In this document: positions 25,516 through 33,687 of the stretch, one piece after another
Numbering within the stretch: position 1 is the stretch's first letter
How the letters are laid out: every line of letters begins with the position of its first letter
Assembly (NCBI GenBank): GCA_036651815.1
Contig: JAVVXB010000010.1
Span: forward strand, 1-64,000
DNA: 64,000 nucleotides
Direction: 5' to 3'
Source of the DNA: JAVVXB01 sp036651815
Lineage (GTDB): Bacteria > Bacillota > Clostridia > Christensenellales > CAG-138
Notes under the pieces: generated by a model
What the model was told of the DNA's origin: nothing
Database searches by the model: none
The model's input: only the letters and a program-made list of their open reading frames with translations
Translations under genes and position numbers: made by a program

Positions 25516-25881
25516 ATGTACGACTGGCTGAACACCTATTTGTTGCAGCATCCCGCTGTGACCCAAGCATATAAATCTGCATGGAAAATGGAAGTTTTTC
25601 TCATCGGCGGCAAAATCTTCGCTGAAATTGGTGAGGACAAGCACGGTTCCCCCATCTTGACAGTCAAGTTAGAACCGGCTTTTTCCGAACTGCTGCGTGC
25701 ACAGTATCCTGCGTGGATCGTACCCGGTTATTATTCCAATAAGGTTCATTGGAGCTCATTGTCCCTGCAGGGAAACGTTCCAGATGATACCGTGCGCACA
25801 ATGGTTGACAACGCATATTCCATCGTCCGCGCCGCATTGCCTCGAAAAGTGCAAACCGAACTGCCGCCGATTGATACATAA
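25516..25881 (+). CDS. MmcQ/YjbR family protein
   Basis: A 121-residue protein of the CyaY-like-fold MmcQ/YjbR group: 'KMEVFLIGGKIFAEIGED' and 'TVKLEPAFSELLRAQYP..IVPGYYSNKVHWSSLSLQG...DDTVRTMVDNAYSIVR' are the family pattern. These small proteins may bind DNA, but no function is proven. The ATG at 25516 follows AAGGAG by five bases. It is nine bases after the methyltransferase, so the two form a pair. Confidence 0.85.
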   Translation: MYDWLNTYLLQHPAVTQAYKSAWKMEVFLIGGKIFAEIGEDKHGSPILTVKLEPAFSELLRAQYPAWIVPGYYSNKVHWSSLSLQGNVPDDTVRTMVDNAYSIVRAALPRKVQTELPPIDT

Positions 25882-25905
25882 CCATCTGCTTGCAATCGAT
25901 ATAAT

Positions 25906-25937
25906 AAGCGCCCGGTTCTAAAATAGATCGAGCGCTT
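25906..25937. terminator. Possible bidirectional terminator between convergent genes
   Basis: AAGCGC (25906-25911) pairs with GCGCTT (25932-25937) across a 20-base loop with partial inner pairing, and AT-rich runs lie on both sides. It separates the MmcQ gene from dnaJ. The stem is short. Confidence 0.35.
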
Positions 25938-25950
25938 AATTATAAACCCA

Positions 25951-27078
25951 TTATTTTTTATTAAAGATGCCCTTCTTTGCTACATGAGCTTGTGTTTCGC
26001 CCATTGCAGCGGCAAACTGCTCCAGCAGATTGCGTTGTTCATCATTCAGCCGTTTAGGAACATCCACTTTCACCATCACAAGCAGATCGCCGCGGCCGTT
26101 GCCATTGAGCCGCTGAATTCCCTGCTCACGTAGACGGAATGTTGTTCCGGTCTGCGTGCCCAGCGGTACCGAATACTTGACGCTCTCGCCGCTGAGCGTA
26201 GGCACCGTTATCTCGCCGCCTAGTGCCGCCACGCTAAAAGAAACCGGCATCTCAATGTAGAGATCAAATCCCTTGCGTTTCAGCAATTTATGGGGTCGCA
26301 CAGTGATGGTAATATATAGGTCCCCACGTGGGCCACCCCGCACACCCGCTTCTCCCTCTCCGCGCATGCTGATGGTCTGCGCATTGTCGATACCAGCCGG
26401 CACATTGACAACGATACGCGTGTTTTTACGGATGCGTCCGCTGCCTTTGCAATCCAAACAGGACTCCTTAATGACTTTGCCCGTTCCGCGGCAGGTGGAA
26501 CAAGGGCGTGTTGACGTAAATGAACCCAGAATCGTATTCTGCTGCGAACGCACCTGTCCCGTACCGCCGCAGGTTGTACAGCGCTCTGGAGAAGTGCCTG
26601 GTTTTGCGCCGGTTCCGCCGCAAGTTGAGCAGCCTTCTTCACGCGGAACGAGGATTTCCTTGCGCACACCAAATGCTGCCTCTTCAAAGGTAAGCGTCAT
26701 ATTGTAGCGTAAATCGTTGCCGGCTGCCGGACCATTTCGTGTCTGTCCGCCGCCACCAAATCCGCCGCCAAACATCTGATCGATGATATCCGAAAAACCG
26801 CCAAAGCCGCTAAAGCCACCCTCAAACGGATTCTGTCCGCCCATAGACGGGTCAAACGCAGCATGCCCGTATTGATCATATTTGGCACGTTTCTGAGCAT
26901 CGCAGAGTATCTCAGCCGCCTCATTCAGTTCCTTAAACTGCGCTTCCGCAGCCTTGTCACCAGGATGCAAATCCGGATGGCATTCCTTTGCTTTCTTGCG
27001 AAACGCGGTCTTGATTTCCGCATCGGTAGCCGACTTGGAAACCCCCAAGACCTCGTAGTAATCACGTTTATCTGCCAA
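25951..27078 (-). CDS. dnaJ: Chaperone DnaJ
   Basis: A 375-residue Hsp40 that brings unfolded proteins to DnaK and stimulates its ATPase. The J domain has HPD ('ECHPDLHPGDK'). It is followed by a Gly/Phe-rich linker ('FGGFSDIIDQMFGGGFGGGG'), four zinc motifs (CSTCGGTG, CTTCGGTG, CSTCRGTG, CLDCKGSG) and the C-terminal substrate domains. The start is TTG with AGGTGAGG upstream. It is last in hrcA-grpE-dnaK-dnaJ. Confidence 0.97.
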   Translation of the reverse strand: MADKRDYYEVLGVSKSATDAEIKTAFRKKAKECHPDLHPGDKAAEAQFKELNEAAEILCDAQKRAKYDQYGHAAFDPSMGGQNPFEGGFSGFGGFSDIIDQMFGGGFGGGGQTRNGPAAGNDLRYNMTLTFEEAAFGVRKEILVPREEGCSTCGGTGAKPGTSPERCTTCGGTGQVRSQQNTILGSFTSTRPCSTCRGTGKVIKESCLDCKGSGRIRKNTRIVVNVPAGIDNAQTISMRGEGEAGVRGGPRGDLYITITVRPHKLLKRKGFDLYIEMPVSFSVAALGGEITVPTLSGESVKYSVPLGTQTGTTFRLREQGIQRLNGNGRGDLLVMVKVDVPKRLNDEQRNLLEQFAAAMGETQAHVAKKGIFNKK

Positions 27079-27137
27079 ATTTCCTCACCTCCATACGCTT
27101 CTTTCGCAGCGAAAAGTACGCAAAAGAAAACATACTA

Positions 27138-27167
27138 TTCGGCCGGAAGCCGTAGCCTCCGGCCGAA
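27138..27167 (-). terminator. Perfect stem-loop between dnaK and dnaJ
   Basis: TTCGGCCGGA (27138-27147) and TCCGGCCGAA (27158-27167) form a perfect 10-bp stem with a 10-base loop. On the minus strand it is followed by TAGTATGTTTTCTTTT. It may attenuate transcription or protect the hrcA-grpE-dnaK message, making dnaJ less abundant. Confidence 0.6.
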
Positions 27168-27185
27168 CGATTCAACTCGCTCAAT

Positions 27186-29045
27186 TTATTTTTTATCATC
27201 CACGACTTCGTAATCGGCATCGACTACATCGTCCTGTTGCGCCTCTTGCTGATGCGCCTGTTCGCCGTCGCTATAGGTCTGTTCTGATCCCGTTTGATCT
27301 TGCCCCGCCTGCGGACCCGCTTGCTGGTATACCTTGCCAAATGCTGCATAGCTCACGTCCGTCAGATGCTCCGTAGCCGTCTTAATCATGTCTACATCTT
27401 CGCCCTCAATCGTCTTCTTGAGGTCTGCTACAGCCTTCGCGATGTTCTCCTTGTCGGCAGCATCCACCTTGTCGCCAAGTTCTTTGAGGGTCTTCTCGGT
27501 CGTATAGATCAGCTGATCCGCGTGGTTACGCGTTTCAACGTTTTCTTTGTTTTTCTTGTCTTCGCCTGCAAACCGTTCGGCTTCCGCAACCGCTTTTTTG
27601 ATCTCATCTTCATTGAGGTTGGAGCTGGCTGTGATGGTCACCTTCTGTTCGTTGCCAGTGCCCAGATCCTTAGCGGATACGTGTACAATGCCGTTTGCAT
27701 CAATGTCAAAGGAAACCTCAATCTGGGGTACGCCGCGCGGGGAAGGCGCAATGCCGGAGAGTTGGAACCGTCCGAGTGTCTTGTTGTACTGCGCCATCTC
27801 ACGCTCGCCCTGCAATACATGTACTTCTACGCTGGTCTGACCATCCGCAGCCGTAGAGAAGATCTGGCTTTTCTTCGTTGGAATGGTTGTGTTGCGGTCA
27901 ATCAAGCGCGTAAACACTCCGCCGACAGTCTCAATTCCAAGAGAAAGCGGCGTAACGTCCAACAGTAGGATATCTTTCACCTCGCCGCCAAGCACACCAC
28001 CCTGAATGGCCGCACCGATTGCAACGCACTCATCGGGGTTGATACCTTTAAATGGTTCCTTGCCAGTGATGGTCTTGACCATCTCCTGTACGGCTGGTAT
28101 ACGTGAAGAACCGCCAACAAGGATGACCTTATCTACCTGATGACTGCTTAACCCTGCGTCCTTCATGCATTTGGAAACGCATTCCTTGGTTTTGTCGATA
28201 TAATCCGCAATCAACTCGTTGAATTTAGCGCGAGTAACCGTAACATCCAAATGTTTTGGACCGGAGGCATCCATTGTGATAAACGGCAGGTTAATATTGG
28301 TCTGTGCAACGCCCGAAAGCTCAATCTTAGCCTTCTCTGCCGCTTCCTTTAAACGCTGCATGGCCATCTTATCATTGCGCAGATCAATGCCATTGCTCTT
28401 TTTAAACTCATCCGCAATGTAGTTCATCAACCGATCATCGAAGTCATCGCCGCCAAGACGATTGTTCCCCGCTGTAGCAAGTACTTCAAACACACCGTCG
28501 CCAATCTCCAGGATCGAAACGTCGAATGTACCGCCGCCAAGGTCATACACCAGAATTTTTTGGTTCGTTTCTTTATCCATGCCATAAGCAAGCGCAGCGG
28601 CCGTCGGCTCGTTGATGATACGCAGTACTTCAAGACCCGCGATGCGTCCCGCGTCCTTCGTTGCTTGGCGTTGGCTGTCGGTAAAATATGCCGGGACAGT
28701 AATGACTGCCTGTGTCACAGTTTCGCCAAGGTAAGCTTCCGCTTCCTGCTTAAGTTTTTGCAGAATCATTGCGGAGATTTCCTGTGGCGTGTAATCCTTT
28801 CCTTCAATATGCACCTTGCGTGAAGTACCCATGTCGCGTTTGATGGACGCCACTGTGCGCTCTGGGTTTGTGATTGCCTGACGTTTTGCAATGGTTCCCA
28901 CCATACGTTCGCCATCCTTGAATGCAACAACAGACGGCGTAGTCCGCGCGCCCTCGGAATTCGGAATGACGACCGCTTCGCCGCCTTCCAAAATGGCAAC
29001 GCAAGAATTGGTTGTACCTAAATCGATACCAATGATTTTACCCAT
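27186..29045 (-). CDS. dnaK: Chaperone DnaK (Hsp70)
   Basis: A 619-residue ATP-driven chaperone. The ATPase domain starts 'GIDLGTTNSCVAILEGG' and contains 'VPAYFTDSQRQATKDAG' and 'LVYDLGGGTFDVSI'. The substrate domain begins near residue 365 ('DVTPLSLGIETVGGVFTRLI'). The tail is Gln-rich and ends 'DVVDADYEVVDDKK'. AGGAGG precedes the ATG. It is the third gene of the CIRCE-controlled heat-shock operon. Confidence 0.98.
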   Translation of the reverse strand: MGKIIGIDLGTTNSCVAILEGGEAVVIPNSEGARTTPSVVAFKDGERMVGTIAKRQAITNPERTVASIKRDMGTSRKVHIEGKDYTPQEISAMILQKLKQEAEAYLGETVTQAVITVPAYFTDSQRQATKDAGRIAGLEVLRIINEPTAAALAYGMDKETNQKILVYDLGGGTFDVSILEIGDGVFEVLATAGNNRLGGDDFDDRLMNYIADEFKKSNGIDLRNDKMAMQRLKEAAEKAKIELSGVAQTNINLPFITMDASGPKHLDVTVTRAKFNELIADYIDKTKECVSKCMKDAGLSSHQVDKVILVGGSSRIPAVQEMVKTITGKEPFKGINPDECVAIGAAIQGGVLGGEVKDILLLDVTPLSLGIETVGGVFTRLIDRNTTIPTKKSQIFSTAADGQTSVEVHVLQGEREMAQYNKTLGRFQLSGIAPSPRGVPQIEVSFDIDANGIVHVSAKDLGTGNEQKVTITASSNLNEDEIKKAVAEAERFAGEDKKNKENVETRNHADQLIYTTEKTLKELGDKVDAADKENIAKAVADLKKTIEGEDVDMIKTATEHLTDVSYAAFGKVYQQAGPQAGQDQTGSEQTYSDGEQAHQQEAQQDDVVDADYEVVDDKK

Positions 29046-29183
29046 AATAACAATCCTCCTGAACTATCTCTTTAAACTTTATTATTTGCAGTTATCGTAA
29101 CTGCCAGTATCCTTCATTATTTGATATAAGCGAATTATCTCGTTTTTATATCCGCATACCCATTCGCAATCTGGATGGCCGTC

Positions 29184-29783
29184 TTATTCGGCAACCTTGA
29201 CCATGCTGTGGCGAATAATCCGATCGTCCACACGATATCCCTTTTGCAGGACAGCAAGAATCTCTCCGTTCTCTTTTCCATCAACTTTTTCCTGCATGAC
29301 TGCCTCATGAAGATTGGGATCGAACGTGCCGTCCGTATCAATTTCGTTTAACCCCTGTTTCTCCAACAGCTCATATAGTTGTCTGTAAACAAGTTTGATG
29401 CCCTCACGCCAATTATCGTCCGCAGCGTCATCATTTGCCATGGCACGATCAAAATTATCCAACACCGGCAGGAGTGCCTTAATGCTGTCGCGCTTGCCTT
29501 CATCATAGCTGTCGGTACGAATGTTGGCATTCCGCCTGCGAAAGTTATCAAAGTCCGCTTGATTGCGCTGTAAAAGTGCAATCGTCTCATCCTTATCCTT
29601 TTGCAGCGACTCGATGTGTTTCTTTGCCGTTTCAAATTCCTCTGCTGTTAGCGTGTAGCTGGACTGTTCTTCGCCGTTGTGCGCATTGTCAGCTGTGTGC
29701 TGCATATCGCCCTCCGGCTCGAACTCCGGCTCCACAATCGATCCAGTTGCGACCGCTTCGGTTTGTTCCTTCTTCTTGCTCAA
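29184..29783 (-). CDS. grpE: Nucleotide exchange factor GrpE
   Basis: A coiled-coil dimer that releases ADP from DnaK. It has a long, acidic, probably disordered start, a helix from about residue 55, and the C-terminal beta domain with 'VMQEKVDGKENGEILAVLQKGYRVDDRIIRHSMVKVAE'. The start codon is uncertain: no ATG lies near, and I place it at TTG 29783, one base after the hrcA stop, about 12 bases from AGGAGG. A TTG at 29804 inside hrcA overlaps that site. Confidence 0.9.
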   Translation of the reverse strand: MSKKKEQTEAVATGSIVEPEFEPEGDMQHTADNAHNGEEQSSYTLTAEEFETAKKHIESLQKDKDETIALLQRNQADFDNFRRRNANIRTDSYDEGKRDSIKALLPVLDNFDRAMANDDAADDNWREGIKLVYRQLYELLEKQGLNEIDTDGTFDPNLHEAVMQEKVDGKENGEILAVLQKGYRVDDRIIRHSMVKVAE

Positions 29784-29784
29784 T

Positions 29785-30825
29785 TTAATGCTTTTCCTCC
29801 TCAATATAGTTGGTGAGCATCTCGCTTAAACTCATTTGCATATATTCAAGCACCGACAGTACTTTCCCATATTGCATACGCGTCGGTCCTATGATGCCAA
29901 ACGTCCCCATTGGCTCGTCTCCCATCCGGTAAGTTGCGGTAACCACGCTGCAATCCTTTAACTCCTCGCTTTCGTTCTCTCCGCCAATCGTAATGGAAAA
30001 CTCGAGCTTGCTCGCCTTTCGCAACATGTTATAGAGCGTGTCCTTGCCCTCCACCGCCGTGAGAAACAGCTTTGCCTTGTTCACATCCGCATATTCCGGA
30101 TAATGTAGCATGTTGGTCGCACCAGAAAGTTCTACCGTCCTCGATTCGGGCGTAACCTTGCGTTCGATGGCCTCTACCATATTATTCAAAAACGCCCGGC
30201 GCTCGAACAATTCATCCCCCATTTCGGTCATGATCCGTTCGGCAATTGTATCCATGCGACAGTCTTGGAAGCGCATTGTTAATATTCTGCTTAGCCGTTC
30301 CAATTCCTCCGCTTGCATGTCATCCGGTATGCGAATCACCGCATCCCGTGCAAATCCGGTATCAGTGATTACAACCACCAATGCGCGTCCTTCCCGAAGA
30401 GGAACCAGTTGAATATGCTTGAGACGATTTCGTACAAATATAGGAGGTAGCGCCATTGCGGTATAATTGGTCACCGCGGAGAGCGCCTGTGCCGTCTGTT
30501 TCATGACGGATTCCACCTCGTCAAGCCGACTCGTCATGTGCGTACGGATGATACGCACTTCATCTGGCGTAAGATCCGCGCGGTGCATCATGTGATCCAC
30601 ATACATCCGATATGCCTTATCACTTGGAATGCGTCCGGCGGACGTATGTGGTTGTTCCAAGTAACCAAGCTCCTCAAGATCCGCCATTTCGTTGCGAATC
30701 GTAGCACTCGAAAGATGAAATCCCTCCCGTTTAGATATGGAGCGTGAACCAACCGGAGAAGCAGACATCACATATTCGTCTATGATCGCTGTTAAAATCT
30801 GAATCTTTCTGTTGTCCAGTTCCAT
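29785..30825 (-). CDS. hrcA: Heat-inducible transcription repressor HrcA
   Basis: It represses the heat-shock operon by binding CIRCE, and its folding depends on GroE. It has 346 residues: an N-terminal winged helix ('ILTAIIDEYVMSASPVGSRSISKREGFHLSSATIRNEMADLEELGYLEQPHTSAGRIPSDKAYRMYVD') followed by a GAF-like dimer domain. The ATG at 30825 has GGGAG nine bases before it and gives the standard N-terminus. It is the first gene of the operon. Confidence 0.96.
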   Translation of the reverse strand: MELDNRKIQILTAIIDEYVMSASPVGSRSISKREGFHLSSATIRNEMADLEELGYLEQPHTSAGRIPSDKAYRMYVDHMMHRADLTPDEVRIIRTHMTSRLDEVESVMKQTAQALSAVTNYTAMALPPIFVRNRLKHIQLVPLREGRALVVVITDTGFARDAVIRIPDDMQAEELERLSRILTMRFQDCRMDTIAERIMTEMGDELFERRAFLNNMVEAIERKVTPESRTVELSGATNMLHYPEYADVNKAKLFLTAVEGKDTLYNMLRKASKLEFSITIGGENESEELKDCSVVTATYRMGDEPMGTFGIIGPTRMQYGKVLSVLEYMQMSLSEMLTNYIEEEKH

Positions 30826-30850
30826 GTCCAACACTCCCTTCATCCTTTTA

Positions 30851-30877
30851 TTAGCACTCCTGCGCATTGAGTGCTAA
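30851..30877. promoter_or_regulatory. CIRCE operator (HrcA binding site)
   Basis: TTAGCACTC - nine bases - GAGTGCTAA, a perfect match to the CIRCE element. It lies between the hrcA promoter and the hrcA start, so it would be part of the transcript leader. Confidence 0.98.
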
Positions 30878-30888
30878 CCATCGTGTAA

Positions 30889-30917
30889 AATTTAGCACTT
30901 ACCAGCAATGAAGTCAA
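30889..30917 (-). promoter_or_regulatory. Sigma-A promoter of the hrcA operon
   Basis: On the minus strand, TTGACT (30912-30917), a 17-base spacer and TAAATT (30889-30894) lie just upstream of CIRCE. A second inverted repeat (AGCACTTAC / GTAAGTGCT, 30894-30902 and 30918-30926) brackets this promoter. Confidence 0.65.
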
Positions 30918-31129
30918 GTAAGTGCTGTATCGAAATTGTGACAATCTGGTGAATATGATATTTTGCATAGTGCCTACTGAACCATCGCGTGTTTAAACAG
31001 CGGCATTTATCGTTGCGAGCCATTCCTAAAAAAACAGGCAGTAAAGAGCTCTGAAAAACAGAATGAATTCTTCTTTTCAATGCTTGACATTTAATAGTGA
31101 GTCTCCTTTATGATTAAAGCCAACGATGC

Positions 31130-31178
31130 TTTTACTGTAACATAGGCTTTTATTTATTGTCCGTTTTTACTGTAACAT
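31130..31178. repeat. Two 14-bp direct repeats
   Basis: TTTTACTGTAACAT occurs at 31130-31143 and again at 31165-31178, 35 bases apart, in the AT-rich gap between the hrcA promoter and the gene ending at 31223. No protein is known to fit it; the repeat may be a binding site or a trace of an insertion. Confidence 0.6.
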
Positions 31179-31222
31179 GTCAAATCGACGTTTTTCTATA
31201 TATGCATAACATGAATTTGTAT

Positions 31223-31738
31223 TTATTCGATCCCATCCGTATTTTGTGTTTCTCGAAGCAAGTCGTTGGCATTGTTTTTTAATCCGTTAACAAAATAGTC
31301 CTGATAAATCATCATGGCCGCCATGATGCCGGATTTTAAATGGTTCATCAGCTTCTTGTTGCCCACGATGAAGCAGTTGTGCTCCCGGCTAATCAATCGA
31401 ATGCCACTGACGCCGATTCCGTTCATTTTTCCGCCGGTATCCATTTTCGGATTTTCGGAGAATGGCATATCAATGTAGAAATCATCTCCCAAAATATTGT
31501 TATAGAAAACCATGCGCTTGGTTGTGATGCAGAGAATTGCGCGGATCCTATAGCTATTCCCCATTCGAAGAAGATAACTGTTCTTTTCTTCTGATGTCAC
31601 CTTCGTATCGTTTACCGTAACAATAGCTGCGCAAACCAGATCTTCCTCTGGGGAAATCCTCGTTTGGGCATAGCGAATCAATCCATTGTCAAATATGCCA
31701 CCGCTCCTACTTTGCTTGACTGCTTCCTTGACCGTCAT
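31223..31738 (-). CDS. Hypothetical protein, possible bacterial PH-like domain
   Basis: I do not recognise this 171-residue protein with certainty. It is soluble. The middle part ('SYRIRAILCITTKRMVFYNNILGDDFYIDMPF') has the 'xxTxxRLxF' pattern of bacterial PH-like domains, and 'CFIVGNKKLMNHLKSGIMAAM' could be the closing helix. It starts 26 bases after the broken alcohol dehydrogenase and may be the last gene of the PTS operon transcript, though its role need not be related. No membrane segment or signal peptide is visible. Confidence 0.55.
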   Translation of the reverse strand: MTVKEAVKQSRSGGIFDNGLIRYAQTRISPEEDLVCAAIVTVNDTKVTSEEKNSYLLRMGNSYRIRAILCITTKRMVFYNNILGDDFYIDMPFSENPKMDTGGKMNGIGVSGIRLISREHNCFIVGNKKLMNHLKSGIMAAMMIYQDYFVNGLKNNANDLLRETQNTDGIE

Positions 31739-31764
31739 CTTCTGAGCCTTCCTTCCTAATCGTA

Positions 31765-32875
31765 TCAGGCGTGCAACACGCTTGTATAAATTTGTTCCAA
31801 TGCTCTGCTATCCAAGGGCGTACAGGCATTCTTCATAAGCCTTTTCTGGCGTGTATGTACCGGTTCAATAAAGGAGAGGATATCATCTTGAGTTACACCG
31901 AAATCCTGCATATAGCAGCGTGGACAGCGTCCGTTTAACAACGCCACTCGTTTATCATATACTTCCTCAGTCCGACACGCAAGATCTCTAGAGATTGCCC
32001 GTTCCCATTCGGCAATTCTCCCGTTTGGCTCCATGGCATTATAACGCTTCAGTAAACAGCGTATAGTTCGAAAACTCGTGCGGAACATGATGCATTGCAC
32101 CCAGAGGATAACTCATCGCATGTATCGGACCGCAGCCGCATTCTCAAAGGCAAGGCGCCAGATTACTCGCTCTCAGAAAATTTTTCGACTGCCTATATCT
32201 TGCTTTCTCTCCATTTCCTTTCATCCTTCTTATGCCCAGAAGAATTCTCTCCATAGTTTGGCTGGACAATATCTGCCTATAATCGGTTGCGCTCGGGGAA
32301 AGGTTGGATTCCACGCCGTGGATCAATGCGTTAATAAGACTAGCCGCAAACGGCTTATACGGAAGTGCATCGATGAATGTGGGAATCCGGACAGCCGCAT
32401 CCGCATACAGGTTGTTGAATATAAGCCCCTGCTTCACATTCTTTTGTGTCAGGGTAACAATGGAAATATTCGTCATTTCACTACCTGTTCCGCAGGTCGT
32501 GAGCACCAAAATCAGTTCCCTCGTTTTTTCAAATACTGCGTCGGGTTCGCATAAATCCTCTATGGGCACATCGTAAGGAAGCACAAGAAGCTTGGCAATA
32601 TCCAGCACCGTTCCGCCGCCAATGGCGATCACCCTGCAAAAATCCTGTCCCGCACTTGCGCTGCGAATTCCCGCCACCATCCTGTCGCTGGGTTCGCCTC
32701 GTCCATATTTCTCCTGAAAGAGCACGCTGCACTCGTCCATCAGCAACCGATCCTTCTCAGAGAGAATGCAGCGGTTGGTGAGCACCAGCTCTCCCTTTCC
32801 GATGGCGAATTCTTTTACGAAAGACTGCAATTCATCAAATTCATAGATTTTCGGGTGCACCGAAAAGAGTTCCAC
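31765..32875 (-). pseudogene. Broken iron-containing alcohol dehydrogenase (4-hydroxybutyrate dehydrogenase-like)
   Basis: The first 205 or so residues are intact: 'VIAIGGGTVLDIAKLL' (NAD loop), 'VLTTCGTGSEMTNISIV' and 'LPYKPFAASLINALIHGVES'. Then the frame is lost several times between about 32170 and 32060. Shifting frames recovers 'FENA..', then 'MSYPLGAMHHVPHEFSNYTLF' with the metal-binding histidines, and finally 'RYNAMEPNGRIAEWERAISRDLACRTEEVYDKRVALLNG' up to 'NACTPL...LEQIYTSVLHA'. At least three small deletions are needed. Intact relatives reduce or oxidise short aldehydes and alcohols such as succinic semialdehyde. It is the distal catabolic gene of the PTS operon. Confidence 0.85.
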
Positions 32876-32895
32876 GTACTTCTCCCGTTCTTGGC

Positions 32896-33687
32896 TTATA
32901 AAGCAGCGATCAGTTCCCGAACCCTATCTGTATCCACCGGGCTGAGCACCTTTCCATTTTCCTTAATGGAGCTTCCAATGATCGCGCCATCTGCATAAGC
33001 CATGCTCTCGCGAAGGTTTGAAGCATTGATGCCGCTGCCAATGAGTACCGGCATGTCTCCTGCCAGTGCCCGCATTTCCTTCAGATCCTCCATGGATGGC
33101 GCGGAACCCGTTTTCATGCCGGTAACAATCAGCGCATCTGCACCCGCGTCTATGGCCTCATGAATAGTAAAGGACATGGGTTGTTCCACCAACGGAAAGG
33201 TATGCTTAACATTGATATCCGCAAAAATCAGGGTGTCAGCCGGGAACCGACCCTTCCGTCGCATCAATGCAGGCGCAGAAGCCCAGGTAATCCCATGGGT
33301 ACCGAGCCGGTTTTCTACAAACGCTTCAACACGGATAAACGGGCAGCCCGTAAGATAAGCCAAATCCCACTCTGCATCCGTACAATTATACTGCACATTG
33401 ATGCCCAGAGGAATTTTGCTTTCCTTTTGCAACCTGTCAATAAGAATTGCCATAGCAGATACCGTCATATCGTCCGTATTTGTCTGATATGGAATATCAC
33501 CAAAATTTTCCACAATGGCCGCGGTCATTCCACCCGCCTCCAAGCGTGCCAAGTCCTCCCGGGCACTTTCATAAATCTCCGCAAAGCTGCCGCCATAAGC
33601 CGGTGAACCAGGCAGCGGCTTTAGATGCACCATTCCGATGACAACCTTACTATTTCCAAATACTTTTTTAAATGTTTCCCTACTCAT
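32896..33687 (-). CDS. BtpA/SgcQ family protein
   Basis: A 263-residue TIM-barrel protein with the family start 'VIGMVHLKPLPGSPAYGG' and 'GMTAAIVENFGDIPY', 'GINVQYN', 'FADINVKHTFPL', 'DALIVTGMKTGSAPSMEDL' and 'VLIGSGINASNL'. BtpA was first linked to photosystem I, but in heterotrophs (for example SgcQ of E. coli) relatives sit in sugar PTS operons and are thought to be enzymes of unknown reaction. It overlaps the upstream CoA-transferase gene by four bases. Confidence 0.88.
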   Translation of the reverse strand: MSRETFKKVFGNSKVVIGMVHLKPLPGSPAYGGSFAEIYESAREDLARLEAGGMTAAIVENFGDIPYQTNTDDMTVSAMAILIDRLQKESKIPLGINVQYNCTDAEWDLAYLTGCPFIRVEAFVENRLGTHGITWASAPALMRRKGRFPADTLIFADINVKHTFPLVEQPMSFTIHEAIDAGADALIVTGMKTGSAPSMEDLKEMRALAGDMPVLIGSGINASNLRESMAYADGAIIGSSIKENGKVLSPVDTDRVRELIAAL

